Positions 25,601 through 35,839 of a DNA stretch of 64,000 nt are shown here, one piece after another. The DNA lies in the NCBI GenBank assembly GCA_030141605.1, contig JAQGDQ010000010.1, positions 931,501-995,500 on the forward strand, read 5' to 3'. Origin of the DNA: Tubiluchus corallicola. Lineage: Eukaryota; Priapulida; Priapulimorpha; Priapulimorphida; Tubiluchidae. Positions within the stretch are counted from its first letter, which is position 1; every line of letters starts with the position of its first letter. The position numbers and the translations under genes were made by a program. The notes under the pieces are model-generated. The model was not told the DNA's origin and ran no database searches. It saw nothing but the letters and a program-made list of their open reading frames with translations.

Positions 25601-28600
25601 ACATGGAAAGAGTCAGTGATATTATTACCAACCTTGGCCGTGAAAACAGAAGCGCATCTTTAGAAAGAGAAGCTGATTTATCGAAACACCAAAGCCAGTA
25701 TAGTTCGAAAGAAAAAGACTTATCTGTTTCAAAACAGGATGGGGGTATTTATGAGGGTAATCGAAGAGTAAACCCATCTGGTCGATTTGGCTCATGTGAA
25801 AAAGATGTACCTATTTCAATGCATGATGATTTTGATAGAAATGCTTTCAGAGTAAGTGAGAAAAGTCACTTTGGCTCACTCGAAAAAGACCCTGTCCCAT
25901 CTTTATTTAGGAACAGTGATGAATATCTAGATAGAAGCAGTTTTGATAAATATGAGAATATTAATAGATATGCGTCGGCTGAAAAAGATTTACCAAAAGC
26001 AAGATCAGAATATACTGGTGAAAGAGACAGCAGGCATCATTTTGGTTCACATGAAAGGGATTTGCCTGAGAATAACATGGCCGACCAGTTGAAGCATAGC
26101 AGTTATAGCTCCCTAAACCGAGACAGACCGTCATCTAGAGAAAGAGATTATCGGCACGGCCACAACCCCTCCAGTGACAGTATACCTGATTCAAAGTATA
26201 AGAAAATTCATGACAGTCGATATGGCTCACATGACAGAGATATTTCAACAGCGAGAGAAGAAAACATACCGAATCCCTATCACACTGATTATCAGGAGAA
26301 CGATTACAGTGATTTCAATCAAGATGGTCTTCGAGCACAATTAAAGAAATTTCGTGAAATGACTGAAAATAGTTTGCGCAATCGTGGCGACAAAGAACAC
26401 AGGAACTTTAGTGCAAGTAAAGGTGAAAATAAATCTATATCAAAGTATAAAAATTCTAATCATGAAACATGTAGTAATTTTGGTAAAAGGCATAAGAACA
26501 GTTATGAAGGAGAAAATACTCTTGAGGGTTACAGGAGACAGGGAAAAGTTGCTCGCCCTCGTGCTAGTGATAGTGCTTACACAGGAGCAGATACCCGTGA
26601 AGTTCCAATGGACCTTGATGATGACGATGATGCTTGTCATGATTATGGTACTCATTTATTGGAGCAAGATTCTAAACCTAGTCAGCATCCGGGTTCTGGT
26701 CACCATACTCCAGACTCCAGAAGACACAGGTATTTATTTTTAAATTGTTATCTTAATGTATGTGTGTCAAAATTAATGACGTAACATTAAGCTAATACCT
26801 GATAGTCGGGTGGTATGGCCAGAAATGTCTTTGCTTTCACTCATCAGTTTAGTAACTAGACTAGTTTTGTTTAACCTTGCAGCCAAGTGTGCACTGGGGC
26901 TTCTCAAACTTTCCCAGTGGGATGGCATTTTCACAAAAGAAATTTCAGTCTTACTGCATTATTATTTCTTATCTCTACGCACATTTATTATTCATCTCGC
27001 CTACAGTTACACAGAAAGTATGGCTTGACTGTAAGATAGTCAGAGTTCTCTCAAATGTCAAAAATCAAATTAACAATTACCTATTAAATAACAATGAGTT
27101 TTTTAATTAGTGAAAGAAAATTATGATTCATAAATCATTATAGTACAAAGACGTAAATGACTGTGTAATCCTTTGCCTTTAATTTGTGATTGCATTGGGA
27201 TGATCATAGTTAGCCTTCTGAACTTTCCAATAATTTCAAAACTTGGACTAATTTTATGACTAGATTCAGAAAGCCGTGGTATGTAAAAATGTTGACATTG
27301 TAATATTCTGACTCGCTGTTGGTTATACTGAGAGGAATGTAAAAACTAAGACATTAGGCAGCAGAACATTTCATGAAATCAACCAGTCTCTCTAATGGAC
27401 TATTAAAGTTTCATCGTAAGTGCTAGATGGCATTCACGTTTTCACATAAACATTTTGAACAATTATGTGGGGTGCATGCCTCAATGAGCCGGCATGTTCT
27501 ATGTATTTTTTGTTTACTTATTTTAAGTGTTTGCAAGATAAGGTCCTAAATGGACTGTGCATTTCTGCACTAAAAAACAATTTGAAATCATTTTGGGACA
27601 TGTTGTAATTTTTGCCTTTTTCTTTTGTATAATGTCCATATTTTTTCACTGTTCCATAAACATAAGTCAAGACTTAACTAAGCTTTATGCCAAGCATCTG
27701 TCTCGCGATCTGGATTTTTTGAGAAATTGCCTGTGCATAAAGGGACAACTTGTTGTCAAAGTTGGTGACAATCCAATAATTGGAAATGTGTAGCAGTTAA
27801 GCTTTTGCATGTGCAGTTTATTCCTAATTCATGAAATGCAGTGCTTATTTTTCTTTCACAGTTAAAGTTAACTGACTTGTTGTTTAAAATACTTGTTGAA
27901 GTCTTCTGAGTTCGTATTTACATTAAAAGTCACAATGACATAGTAATTATGCCTCCAATGTTGAGCTGCATTTTCATAGTTTGACTTCATGCCAGCATTC
28001 ACTGATGTGCACCCCACTGCATTGCTTTCTTTGTGTGAAAAATGTGTAACCCTTCATTCAGTAAAATATTTAGTTCTTGAAACACTAATAATTGGCCACC
28101 ACTTTTCAAAATAGTCAAGGAAGAAGACAGAAATTGTACTGTGTATTGTGTGAAGCTCACTATATTGCATATAATCTTATCTAAGATTTTCGAAATGGTT
28201 GCCATTCTAAAAAGATTGATAGCATAAAATTTAGAAGCAAAATGTGGCACTCATCTTAGAAGGAAGAACATCAACTTATTTTATTGGAAGAACATCTCGG
28301 CTCAAAACTGGTCATAGGAGGGAGGACACACTTTAAAACAGTGTGTCCTCCCTCCTATGAACAGTTTTTGAGCCGAGATGATTCAATCAAATACTGTTGA
28401 AATTCAAAATTGCCTTTAAAAAGTGAATTTATTTTATGCATTGTGATACTGACGCATTAAATTTTAAAATAACTTGCTTAGTGCATTATTATGTCAGGTC
28501 TTGGACTTTGAATAGCTGTTTCCTGTCTGATTTATAGATTTAATGTCCTCTTTGACCTGATATCAATAATGATAAAATATTTTAATAAGTATAATTAGGC

Positions 28601-31600
28601 AGGAAATCTTTAAAAGCAAAATGCTAAACAAATGGTGTTGACATCTTGAATATTATTTTCAATGTCTAGGCTTCCCATGATGCTAATAATTACCTTAACA
28701 GCCTATACTATATTATATGAAAGTTTAAACAATGTTTCTCAAAACTCACAAACCTCTTAACTGAAATATCAGGATTAGAAACTAAAGCCGCTTTTTGTCA
28801 GCGATTTTTTCAGAAAGTCCCAGGGATAAGTAATAAATATTATTGATTAAATGTGTATGGCTGGTATAACAAGCCCACTGTACATCAACCTGATTACTAT
28901 AAATTTTGCATGTTTATGGAAAATTATAATCATTATAAAATAAATAGTGCCTTTACTGAAACAGTTCAGGCCTGATTTTGAGATCAAAGTTATAATACCA
29001 TCGGGTAATACGAAACCACTTGTTGCCATATTTTCATAGTATCTAATGATGGCTGCCATATTGAATTTTAATATGGCCACTGTTCTTTTAACATTGTATT
29101 AACAAGATACGTACGTACGTATGTATGTATGTGGGAGCTCTAATCTATGGATCATATTTGATAAATGTAAGACACTGTCTTAGACCACCTCATCAGAGTG
29201 CTACTTACTAGTACTGCAGTTCTACAGGTTTAATATACAGATTGCTTAGCAGTGCACTTTTATTCTGTGAGATCAATTTGGAGAAATAAATTGGAAAGTA
29301 TAAGAATACTGTTACCAACTGTATCCTGATAAATACAATACAAGCACGAGATTTCTCCTTTTGTAACTTGGCGGAATTAAATGACATTTTGACGTTTATT
29401 ATGGATAATTAATATACAAGGGTTTTTGTAGCATTTTTAACGTTAGTCATTGTTATTTCTGTCTCTTTATCGTTTTGTTTTTTCTTCCATTGTATAATTT
29501 TGTGCGTCATCTATTGTAGATGTGCGACTAACTGCTCTCTTAAATCTTATTAATGTACTATATGACTGTGTTGGGTTTATGTACTTTTTGTACGAATAAA
29601 TAATAAATAAACAAGACCTGGTGACCCAGCAGTGATGGATAAGAGTCACGTGTCAAGTGATCTCAGTTCTCGAAAATCTGCCTGCTAATCATCACAATAT
29701 GCTGAAGAACATAGCCAAGAAGCATTCAGCTCAAAAATGTGTCTTGTAATTGATTTTGTGGCCGTAGGTCGATAGTTCAGAACAGTAAAGCCTGTTTGAG
29801 AGTCGCAAGTGGTTGATGCTCTCATAGATACCAAAATTTAAAAGTATCAAGTTACCCGTGTATTTTTGACAATTATTCCATCAGAGAATCACAGAAGGAA
29901 CAAAGAATGAAAACAGAGTGGAACTAAAACATTGGTAGGCATGAAGTTAATAGAAAACTGTAGGCAACACAAAACAGTAACCTGTCAAAACTTCATGCGA
30001 AATAGAGGTGCTATTATTAGCCCAGATGTTAGTATACAAGAATAAGTTGACATTTTGATCATTCTTCAAGCATCAGCTTTTCTTTTCATATCAGTTGCAC
30101 TACATGTGTGACTGCTGATATAAGACTTGTTCCTCTTATTGATGACACAGCTGCAGTGGTGATATGTAATCGCTGTCAGACAATGTTGTAACCATTACGA
30201 GCAGAAACACAAGCTTTTATAGATAGCGTGCCATCCAACATGTGAGATAACATGACACATCAATGGAGAAACAAATAACATTTGCTTAGGAGCTTTTTTG
30301 AAAGCAAGTGAAGGACTTTAGCCTCAATATCTGCCCTTTGTTGCAGTTAATGGTTATATGTTCTCTTTGTGCAGCCTTTTTTCCAGAGAATGTTTTAACA
30401 CTAGATGAATCTGGTTCAAACAGAAAACTTGTCAGACGTGTGATGTGATATGAAGTCAATAAATATATGTACTTTTGCAAGATGTTTTGTCATGCCAAGA
30501 TGTCCTGTTAGTTGTAGTTTTGTGTGAAGCTGATCTGGAAAGGTGCTACAATATTCATATTCAAGCATGCCTGACTATAGCATATGATCCTTGTAATCTA
30601 TCCATGTACAGTACATATATAATACTGCCACTCTGAAACATCTGTATAAATAATTACATAATCAAATGTCGTTTTCAGCCATTTCTGTTCTTCTGTTATT
30701 ACATAAAGTGGGAAGATGGTGGCCATTTTGAAATTCAACATGGTCACTGATTATAAGGATTGATGCATATGTTGCCACTTTCAGGAATTTTAGACAGAAA
30801 TTGGAAAGGAAAGAGCATTTATGTGTTATTTTATTGACTATTTTAAGTATATGTGACAAAATGCCAATCGAAATTTAGCATGAGCACTGTCAACCAAACA
30901 GACACATTTGCCATAGAAGAATGTCTGTTGAAGCTATTGATTGCAACAATGCCTATTTATGTAAAAGGATTGCATACTGAACTACATTGTTTAGTCATGT
31001 TATGTTTTTATTTGCACAGAAGGTAAAAATGGCAACCACATTCGAATCCCAAATTGGATGTCATTACATATAATTTCTAAAGTATACCTATACCTATATG
31101 GCCACATGTAAAATTTAGAGAGAGAGAGAGGGAGAGACAGAGAGAGAGAGAGAGAGAGAGACTTGAAATTTGAAATCCAATATGGCAGCCATCACAGAAG
31201 CAGAAAAATTCCAACAAGCAGAGTCATATTCCCTGACACCATGACAGAAGGAGATTTGTTAGGTCTTCCCCTTTCCTGCACATGTGTACGTATGCTGTCT
31301 TATGTAAGAGCAACTGACTCACATCAAACAGCATGTCATTCACAACAAATGTGCTATTGCCAATGCATAATTAAGACTGCCTGGACCACAAAACTAAAAA
31401 CTCACACGTTAGCTAGAAGCACTGGTATCATTCTAAACTGCTGTTGTATGTGAAAAAATGGCCTTTATAAATACGATGTAAATACTGTATGTCTTATATT
31501 TTGCAGCACTGAAAGGAGAGTTTGAAAGTGTGTAATTGTATAACCGTTCACCATATTATTTCGTGTACACCATTTAAGTTTGTTAATTTTAAGTTAGTAT

Positions 31601-34600
31601 GGCTATTTCTGAGTTGAGATAGCTAATTTGTTGATCAATTTTACTTAATTTTGTCTGTTATGTTATACACCCTCTGTCACAAGTTATTGCATTTTCACAA
31701 AGATGTCTTTGACTATTTTGACCTTGACCAAATTGTTTCTTAGATTTTTAGGTTAATACCCTTGCTCAAGTGCTAATTGTCAAAATTAGTCCACTTTTTA
31801 CCTGTGTCAAGGTAATTTCAACTTTGTCTGTTCGAAACAAATTTGTCTTCTGGCAGCCTGGAATCATAATTTCTCCAGCAGAATATGTTGCCTCGGGGTT
31901 TTTAACTGCTTTGTCATGCCAAATCTGAATTAAGTTGAAATAATAGTGAGGACGCTAATTCAACTTTGGCTGATCACAGCAACAAGAAATGTTGATTCAG
32001 TTTTTCTTGCGTATGGCTGTTACACACTGATGTTTCATAAAAACCAATATTTTTGATTCATTTGTAACTATCACATTATAACTAAACGTAGGCTGTGTGT
32101 ACATTTGTCAATTATAGATTGGAAGGATCCACATACTTAGCATTTTATTTAAGAAAATTCAAAAAGGCCAACACAGAAGTTCACAAGAAAATTTACAGGG
32201 TTTTAAAACTGTAGTATAGTGTAGCAGGCACAAGCTATTCAGCACGGCACAGTTTACCCTTAAAATACTTAAAATTGGCTTTATAAAGTGTGGTTTTATT
32301 ATAAATGTTGTCTTCCCAAGCATGTATGCATTCCACATGAGATATGTACAGGAACATAATGCAAATGGCACTCATGAACCAATTATGAATGCTTGCAGCA
32401 AAACTGTTGGTACGATTAGTTCATAGTTTACGCAAATTAAGCCATTCTAGCCGTGATTTATTTGGAACAAAACAACATGCGCAAACAATACAAGAAATAC
32501 CAAAATATAATGTTTCCTAGTGGGATTTGTTAAAGCATTTATATAAACATTACGAAAACATTTTGCATATGCAAGATTAAGCTAGCATATCAAGATTATT
32601 ATTAACGATAATCCATGCCCCCAATAACAACAGGAAATGTGAAAGTTGGAATATAGACTGAGTTTGAAGCAATGGCCATCTGCTTACAAGACAGATACTA
32701 TAAATATTAAACTACTATGTTTCCCAGGGATAATTTGGACTGTCCTGATTGCTGGAGGACACGAAAGTTTAGTGGTTTTGGCACAAGCAGAATGTTCTTT
32801 GCTTTAAACTTCAATAATTGTGGCTTTTTGCCATCATTACCAAGCTGTGTTATGGTATTAAGCTATTCTTTGGAGAAGCACTAGATGCTGTCACAGCAAA
32901 ACATTGCTACAATTAAAAATTATTTACAATTTGTTGGATTGCTTTTTAAGCAAAACTGCGGCTTCTCCAAAATTATTGTAATGCTAGTAAGTGGCTTTGC
33001 ATTGCAAACACCTTCAGTAGTATAAAATAGTCAACTCTGCTTTAGTCACATCTAGGGACCAAAGAATTGCAATAAGTTAAATGAAAAACAAGTTACATGG
33101 CTAAATGATGTACGTATACAGCACTGAAAAACCCATTAAGACATGAAATCTGTTACACAAATTAATAGAAAAACAACCAGAGTCAGCAAAGTTTGCTTTA
33201 AGTGGATTAATAATGATGCAGTTTTTGCCAGATCAATATATTTCTATCTTCTTCTATAAAGCTTGAGCAACACCTATAAAAATAATTCACATGTCATTGT
33301 TACTAAACTGACAAGCATGATAAGCAAGTATATAAATACTGAATTTTAATCATACCTATTGCTTTATAATTATTAAAATAAAAATGCTTAAATTGGCATA
33401 AACAGGTGCAAAATTCCAAAGTTTTACTTATTATTTTGAAATATTCTTTAATCGACAGTTCTACAGAAAATTATTTTATTACAAAACAATAAAACAAATT
33501 TGAATCAGCTTAGATTTTTGGTACTACTAAGAAATCAGTGAAAGAATCAGCTTCTTTAGCAACTAATAGTTACAATTTAACAAATTATGTTTAATATCCA
33601 ATGGCTTACTATGTACAACTGTTACAGTGAACTACTTACCTGGATAGGCAATGCGATAATTCGCTTTTTCCTTTTTTGCGTAATTAGAACGATTTGCCAT
33701 AAGCCATATCTTGAAGATAATTGCAGTAAAACTTTACAGAATTGTGAGCAAATTCCCATTCTAAATCACATCACTCACTTTTCATGAGGATTAATTAAGT
33801 ATATCTTCTCATCTTCTTTTTATGTTCTTAATTAACGTATTATATTGTTTTTCCATACAAATGTAAGTGTGGATGAAGTAATAGGCAAAATGTATGCAGT
33901 GCAATGTTCTTTTGCACCAGCAATCCAGCATAGCATTATCCTAAAGGAATCAGTGTTTGCCACAACACAGGTTGATCACAATTGGTGTTTGTGAATTCAT
34001 GCAATGAGTAACCTTACTAAGGCTATAAGCATTGTCATGGTGTATATAAAAATTAGACTTTTCTTAGCTGTGGTAATGTTACAAATGCTGTTACATTACT
34101 AAAAAAGGTTTCCAGATTGAGTGTATTCATATTACAAAAAGAGGCTCCGTATGATACCTGTATTAACTGGGGTTGTGGCTGACATGGCTCTGTTGTTTAC
34201 AGTTACATGAGTACTGAGCAGCTGTGCAAAGAGTGAAATACAGTGTTCACACTTGTTACTAGGACCAGGAAAGAAATCTGTCGATACCGGATTCTGGTAC
34301 TGTGAACAGCCACTCTGGGACAATGTGAATTGGGTAATGGGAAGCTCAATTCTTCAACGTCTGGCTGCTGATTGTTGTTTAAATGTTATAATATAATCTA
34401 ACCATCGCTTTAGGTCTCTGGATACCATGGGTCTTTCAAGAAACCAGGTACCCATTCAACCGGGGCCTGTAATTCATCGGCTAGGAGCGAAACCAACCAC
34501 TATTCCTGGAATCTGTTCAGACCAAGAAGAGGAGTCAGAAGCTGGTTCAATTCCAATGCAGCCTCATACACCATCATACTTCAACAATCGACCTGGTGTC

Positions 34601-34781
34601 GGTGGACAACCTGGGTTACAACCTCCACTTCGGACGCATTTTCAAGGGATCCCAGGAAGGGCACCTGTTCCATCGTTTCCACCTGGAGTTGTGAGGCCAT
34701 CAACGATGTTTGCATCCACATGTATGATAAGTGTTTTGCATTATATATGAGCAAAGCAAACACAAATCGGAACCTCTACAT

Positions 34782-34822
<41 letters not shown>

Positions 34823-35839
34823 ATTTATTTCAGTGAGTTTTATTCACATTGTGCAAATATGTGCACAATTGGTAATCCTCAGATTTTGATGTTTGTTTTA
34901 AGTGTTCTTTGCAAAATTATTAATATTTTAGTTTGCTTCCTCGAAAAATGTTATTAAGCTAGAAATTACAGTTTGTTTCTAAAGCACTTTTAATCATTAA
35001 CTGACATTAGTTTCGTTTGAATTTCAGCCAACTTAAACCGAGACTAATCTATACTGTACTGCATAATTATCACATGTAATCATACAATTTTTAATTCTTA
35101 CAGCAGCAGTTGATGCTGATATTGATGAAGAGAGGGAGCCAGGAGAAACTGGTGGTAATTACGTTATATAATTTAGGGCATTTTCTTTCTAAAGTCAAGA
35201 ATGTACAAGTACCTATGCATGGTGATAATGTTTTACTTGACATAAGCTTAACAAAGCTTATCGTGTTGTTGTTGAATCGTCATTGCAAGATAAACAAACT
35301 TTGTTTACTAATATTTTTGCTATGTTGCTAGTCAATCATAAAAGCAGTATCATCGATTGAGATCCTAGGTTGGTTATTTGTATGGTAAACAAGTTTCTGT
35401 GTTAGTAGTGTATTTTGTGTGAATTTCACATACAGACTAATCTTTTACAGGTAATTCCATTCTTAAATTTAACCAGTGAATAAAATAATTTTTGTATTAC
35501 AAATGTAGTTCTTTGTTAAGCTGAACTTAGGCCAAATGAGTTGCACTTAGCATGTGAGCTGTCTCTCTAGATGGGTCACATTAATCGTACCTTCAAAAGT
35601 AGTAGTTGTTAAAAGCAGTTTCAAACTGTGCAAGCTACATTATCAGTGCATTAATTCTTACCACACAATTCTAATTTGTGTAAATCTTTCTCTAATGTGA
35701 TTTGCATTTTCAACTTACAGATCAGTGGGGTATAAGATGTGGCTTATGCCAGATTTCGTTGAGAGACTCTTACTCCTATCACCAACACATAACTGGCAAG
35801 AAACATCAGAGAAGAGCCATGTTACTGAGTAACAGCTGA
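8594..35839 (+). CDS. Four-finger U1/matrin-type zinc-finger coiled-coil protein (13-exon gene)
   Basis: Joined coding exons: 8594-9000, 9477-10734, 12174-12314, 13149-13236, 13512-13592, 13930-14069, 15023-15142, 16213-16330, 18068-18247, 24500-26729, 34414-34721, 35104-35154, 35721-35839. They total 5241 nt, giving 1746 residues plus TGA, with every phase compatible. Seen: an acidic N-terminus; a long E/K/R coiled coil (about residues 243-447); U1-type fingers with spacing C-x2-C-x11/12-H-x5-H at 545-566, 601-623, 679-700 and 1714-1736; an LLG/proline repeat (about 960-995); a charged R/S/D/E-rich region with seven degenerate repeats (about 1245-1428). U1/matrin fingers are known in RNA-binding and splicing-associated nuclear proteins, so a nuclear RNA- or chromatin-related role is inferred. 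A ZNF318-like identity is possible but I cannot prove it. The gene converges on PFKFB. Confidence 0.85.
9477..10734 (+). CDS. Zinc-finger gene exon 2: charged coiled coil and first half of zinc finger 1
   Basis: The acceptor is at 9475-9476 and the donor GTAAGT at 10735. The frame runs through a Glu/Lys/Arg-rich helix of about 200 residues with heptad character, predicted to be a long single alpha-helix or coiled coil for dimerisation or scaffolding. The exon ends with the first cysteines of a U1-type finger (R-C-D-L-C-G-A-Y-F-M-S-D), and the histidines follow on the next exon. Antisense ORFs here are shadows of the skewed composition. Confidence 0.88.
10801..11646. mobile_element. hAT-type non-autonomous element (846 bp) in intron 2 of the zinc-finger gene
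   Basis: Ends TAGGGATGCACCGA and (other strand) TAGGAGTGCAACAA, with an exact 8-bp target duplication CAGATATG at 10793-10800 and 11647-11654. It contains a 36-bp minisatellite near its right end. Confidence 0.82.
11442..11588. repeat. 36-bp tandem repeat inside the hAT element
   Basis: Three to four copies of a unit containing ttcggttcggtagcatgatc, with single-base differences between copies. The same gttcggta word recurs in both directions near the element ends, so it probably grew from subterminal transposase-binding motifs (inference). Confidence 0.8.
12174..12314 (+). CDS. Zinc-finger gene exon 3
   Basis: A strong polypyrimidine-AG acceptor (tttacag) precedes codons that supply the two histidines of finger 1 (K-H-D-Q-T-I-K-H), then a helix, then the first Cys pair of finger 2. 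The exon is 47 codons, phase 0 to 0, with a donor at 12315. Confidence 0.82.
13149..13236 (+). CDS. Zinc-finger gene exon 4: rest of zinc finger 2
   Basis: The acceptor is ctaatttcag and the donor GTAAGA. The exon completes finger 2 as C-x2-C-x12-H-x5-H (T-C-R-Q-T-F ... V-I-H-I-E-S-A-V-H). Phase 0 in, phase 1 out. Confidence 0.82.
13512..13592 (+). CDS. Zinc-finger gene exon 5
   Basis: A short linker exon, phase 1 to 1, with acceptor taatttctag and donor GTAAGT. It encodes a leucine/lysine helix (P-L-Q-K-I-L-E-K-V-K-N-E-Y-F) between fingers 2 and 3. Confidence 0.78.
13930..14069 (+). CDS. Zinc-finger gene exon 6: zinc finger 3
   Basis: Phase 1 in, phase 0 out, donor GTAAGA. The exon contains a complete third finger, C-I-V-C ... 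P-T-H-V-C-T-I-K-H, with the same C-x2-C-x11-H-x5-H spacing as finger 1. Confidence 0.82.
14138..14795. mobile_element. Foldback element: two about 300-bp inverted arms with hammerhead-like motifs
   Basis: The left arm begins aaagaaaaacaacttatt..., and the right arm ends ...gttgttttctttttataa; reverse-complemented they align over almost their full length. Shared internal words include tttgtaaacaaagttaaggg and gttttataggcagagc. Each arm carries a motif of the form TGATGA-stem-GAAA: minus strand at about 14190-14232 with GATGA and GAAA intact, plus strand at about 14699-14735 more decayed. It lies in intron 6 of the zinc-finger gene. The inverted long-terminal layout recalls Penelope-like elements. 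Confidence 0.65.
15023..15142 (+). CDS. Zinc-finger gene exon 7
   Basis: A 40-codon exon (phase 0 to 0, donor GTGAGT). It is rich in aromatic residues at its start (F-F-Y-P-E-Y-Y-P-W-L) and then basic and helical (I-A-K-K-I-E-E-R-Y-G). No domain recognised. Confidence 0.78.
16213..16330 (+). CDS. Zinc-finger gene exon 8
   Basis: Phase 0 in, phase 1 out. Two donors overlap at the end (GTAG/GTAGGC). Only the downstream one, at 16331, keeps the frame into exon 9. It encodes a conserved-looking segment ending P-E-P-E-Y-P-F-I-V. Confidence 0.75.
17269..17338 (-). mobile_element. tRNA-like SINE head, decayed
   Basis: On the minus strand, tatcggttagagaaatcg (box A-like) and gtgttcgaatcc (box B-like) are spaced as in tRNA-derived SINEs. 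No clear tail; old copy in intron 8. Confidence 0.45.
18068..18247 (+). CDS. Zinc-finger gene exon 9
   Basis: The acceptor follows tacatgtccag; phase 1 to 1; donor GTAGGT. It encodes E-M-L-K-E-F-K-I-L-K-Y and then an acidic linker. Confidence 0.75.
18248..24499. other. Intron 9 of the zinc-finger gene
   Basis: 6.25 kb, with a SINE at 19.4 kb. A 55-codon plus-strand ORF at 18837-19004 has no recognisable content. The rest is AT-rich with no supported feature. Confidence 0.6.
19364..19668 (+). mobile_element. tRNA-derived SINE with (GTT)n tail
   Basis: The 5' part resembles a tRNA, with a box A-like atggtataatctagtggcaa and a box B-like gagttcgatgc (19420-19430). A body with agacgaaaagtggtacctgc follows, and it ends in a GTT repeat at 19632-19668. 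The central block resembles the conserved core of widespread invertebrate SINEs; Meta-SINE membership is a guess. It lies in intron 9. Confidence 0.68.
24500..26729 (+). CDS. Zinc-finger gene exon 10: large disordered exon with LLG and S-x-x-[KR]-D repeats
   Basis: This exon is 2230 nt, phase 1 in and 2 out, with acceptor tttttttgcag and a donor after A-G-A-C-A-C-AG. In order it has a leucine-rich helix; a G-L-L-G/P-x-P repeat; a Q/R/E-rich helix with L-P-Q-H-L-L-E-E-L-I; then about 300 residues of R/S/D/E-rich disorder. The disordered part contains seven copies of [FY]-x-S-x-x-[KR]-D, 63-117 nt apart. It ends in an acidic tract D-L-D-D-D-D-D. Function unknown; the composition resembles RNA-processing scaffolds. 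Confidence 0.88.
28293..28380. repeat. 88-bp near-perfect palindrome
   Basis: Arms of 39 and 40 nt from catctcggctcaaaactg... to ...gagccgagatg pair with one mismatch and one bulge around a 9-nt loop (tttaaaaca). It lies in intron 10 of the zinc-finger gene. No clear target duplication. Confidence 0.9.
29107..29132. repeat. (ACGT)n/(ATGT)n
   Basis: Short tetranucleotide repeat acgtacgtacgtatgtatgtatg in intron 10. Confidence 0.85.
31117..31161. repeat. (GA)n
   Basis: Interrupted GA dinucleotide repeat in intron 10. Confidence 0.9.
34414..34721 (+). CDS. Zinc-finger gene exon 11: proline/glycine-rich
   Basis: The acceptor is cgctttag; phase 2 in. It encodes a Pro/Gly/Gln-rich disordered segment (repeats of P-G-x, V-P-x-F-P-P). 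The chosen donor is GTATGA at 34722, phase 1. The frame stays open to a stop at about 34750, so intron retention would truncate the protein before finger 4. Confidence 0.7.
34779..34823. repeat. (TA)n
   Basis: TA dinucleotide tract just after exon 11 of the zinc-finger gene. Confidence 0.9.
35104..35154 (+). CDS. Zinc-finger gene exon 12 (micro-exon)
   Basis: A 51-nt acidic exon (D-A-D-I-D-E-E-R-E-P-G-E-T-G), phase 1 to 1. The acceptor reads cagcagcag, so use of the second AG instead of the first would drop one alanine. Confidence 0.62.
35721..35839 (+). CDS. Zinc-finger gene exon 13: C-terminal zinc finger 4 and stop
   Basis: The acceptor is caacttacag. It encodes a textbook matrin/U1-type finger, C-G-L-C ... 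H-Q-H-I-T-G-K-K-H-Q-R-R, 10 residues before the TGA at 35837-35839. The T-G-K-K-H-Q-R-R ending is the typical signature of this finger class. Confidence 0.85.

Larger units (their letters stand above)
26730..34413. other. Intron 10 of the zinc-finger gene
   Basis: 7.7 kb, with the 88-bp palindrome, simple repeats and three copies of an ATGGC-x-GCCAT-x-TTGAA-like word between 29.0 and 31.2 kb. No coding exon seen. Confidence 0.6.

Noticed and set aside
24714-26743. Minus- and alternative-frame ORFs over exon 10 of the zinc-finger gene
   Set aside because: Shadows of a long, clearly coding sense frame with matching splice phases.
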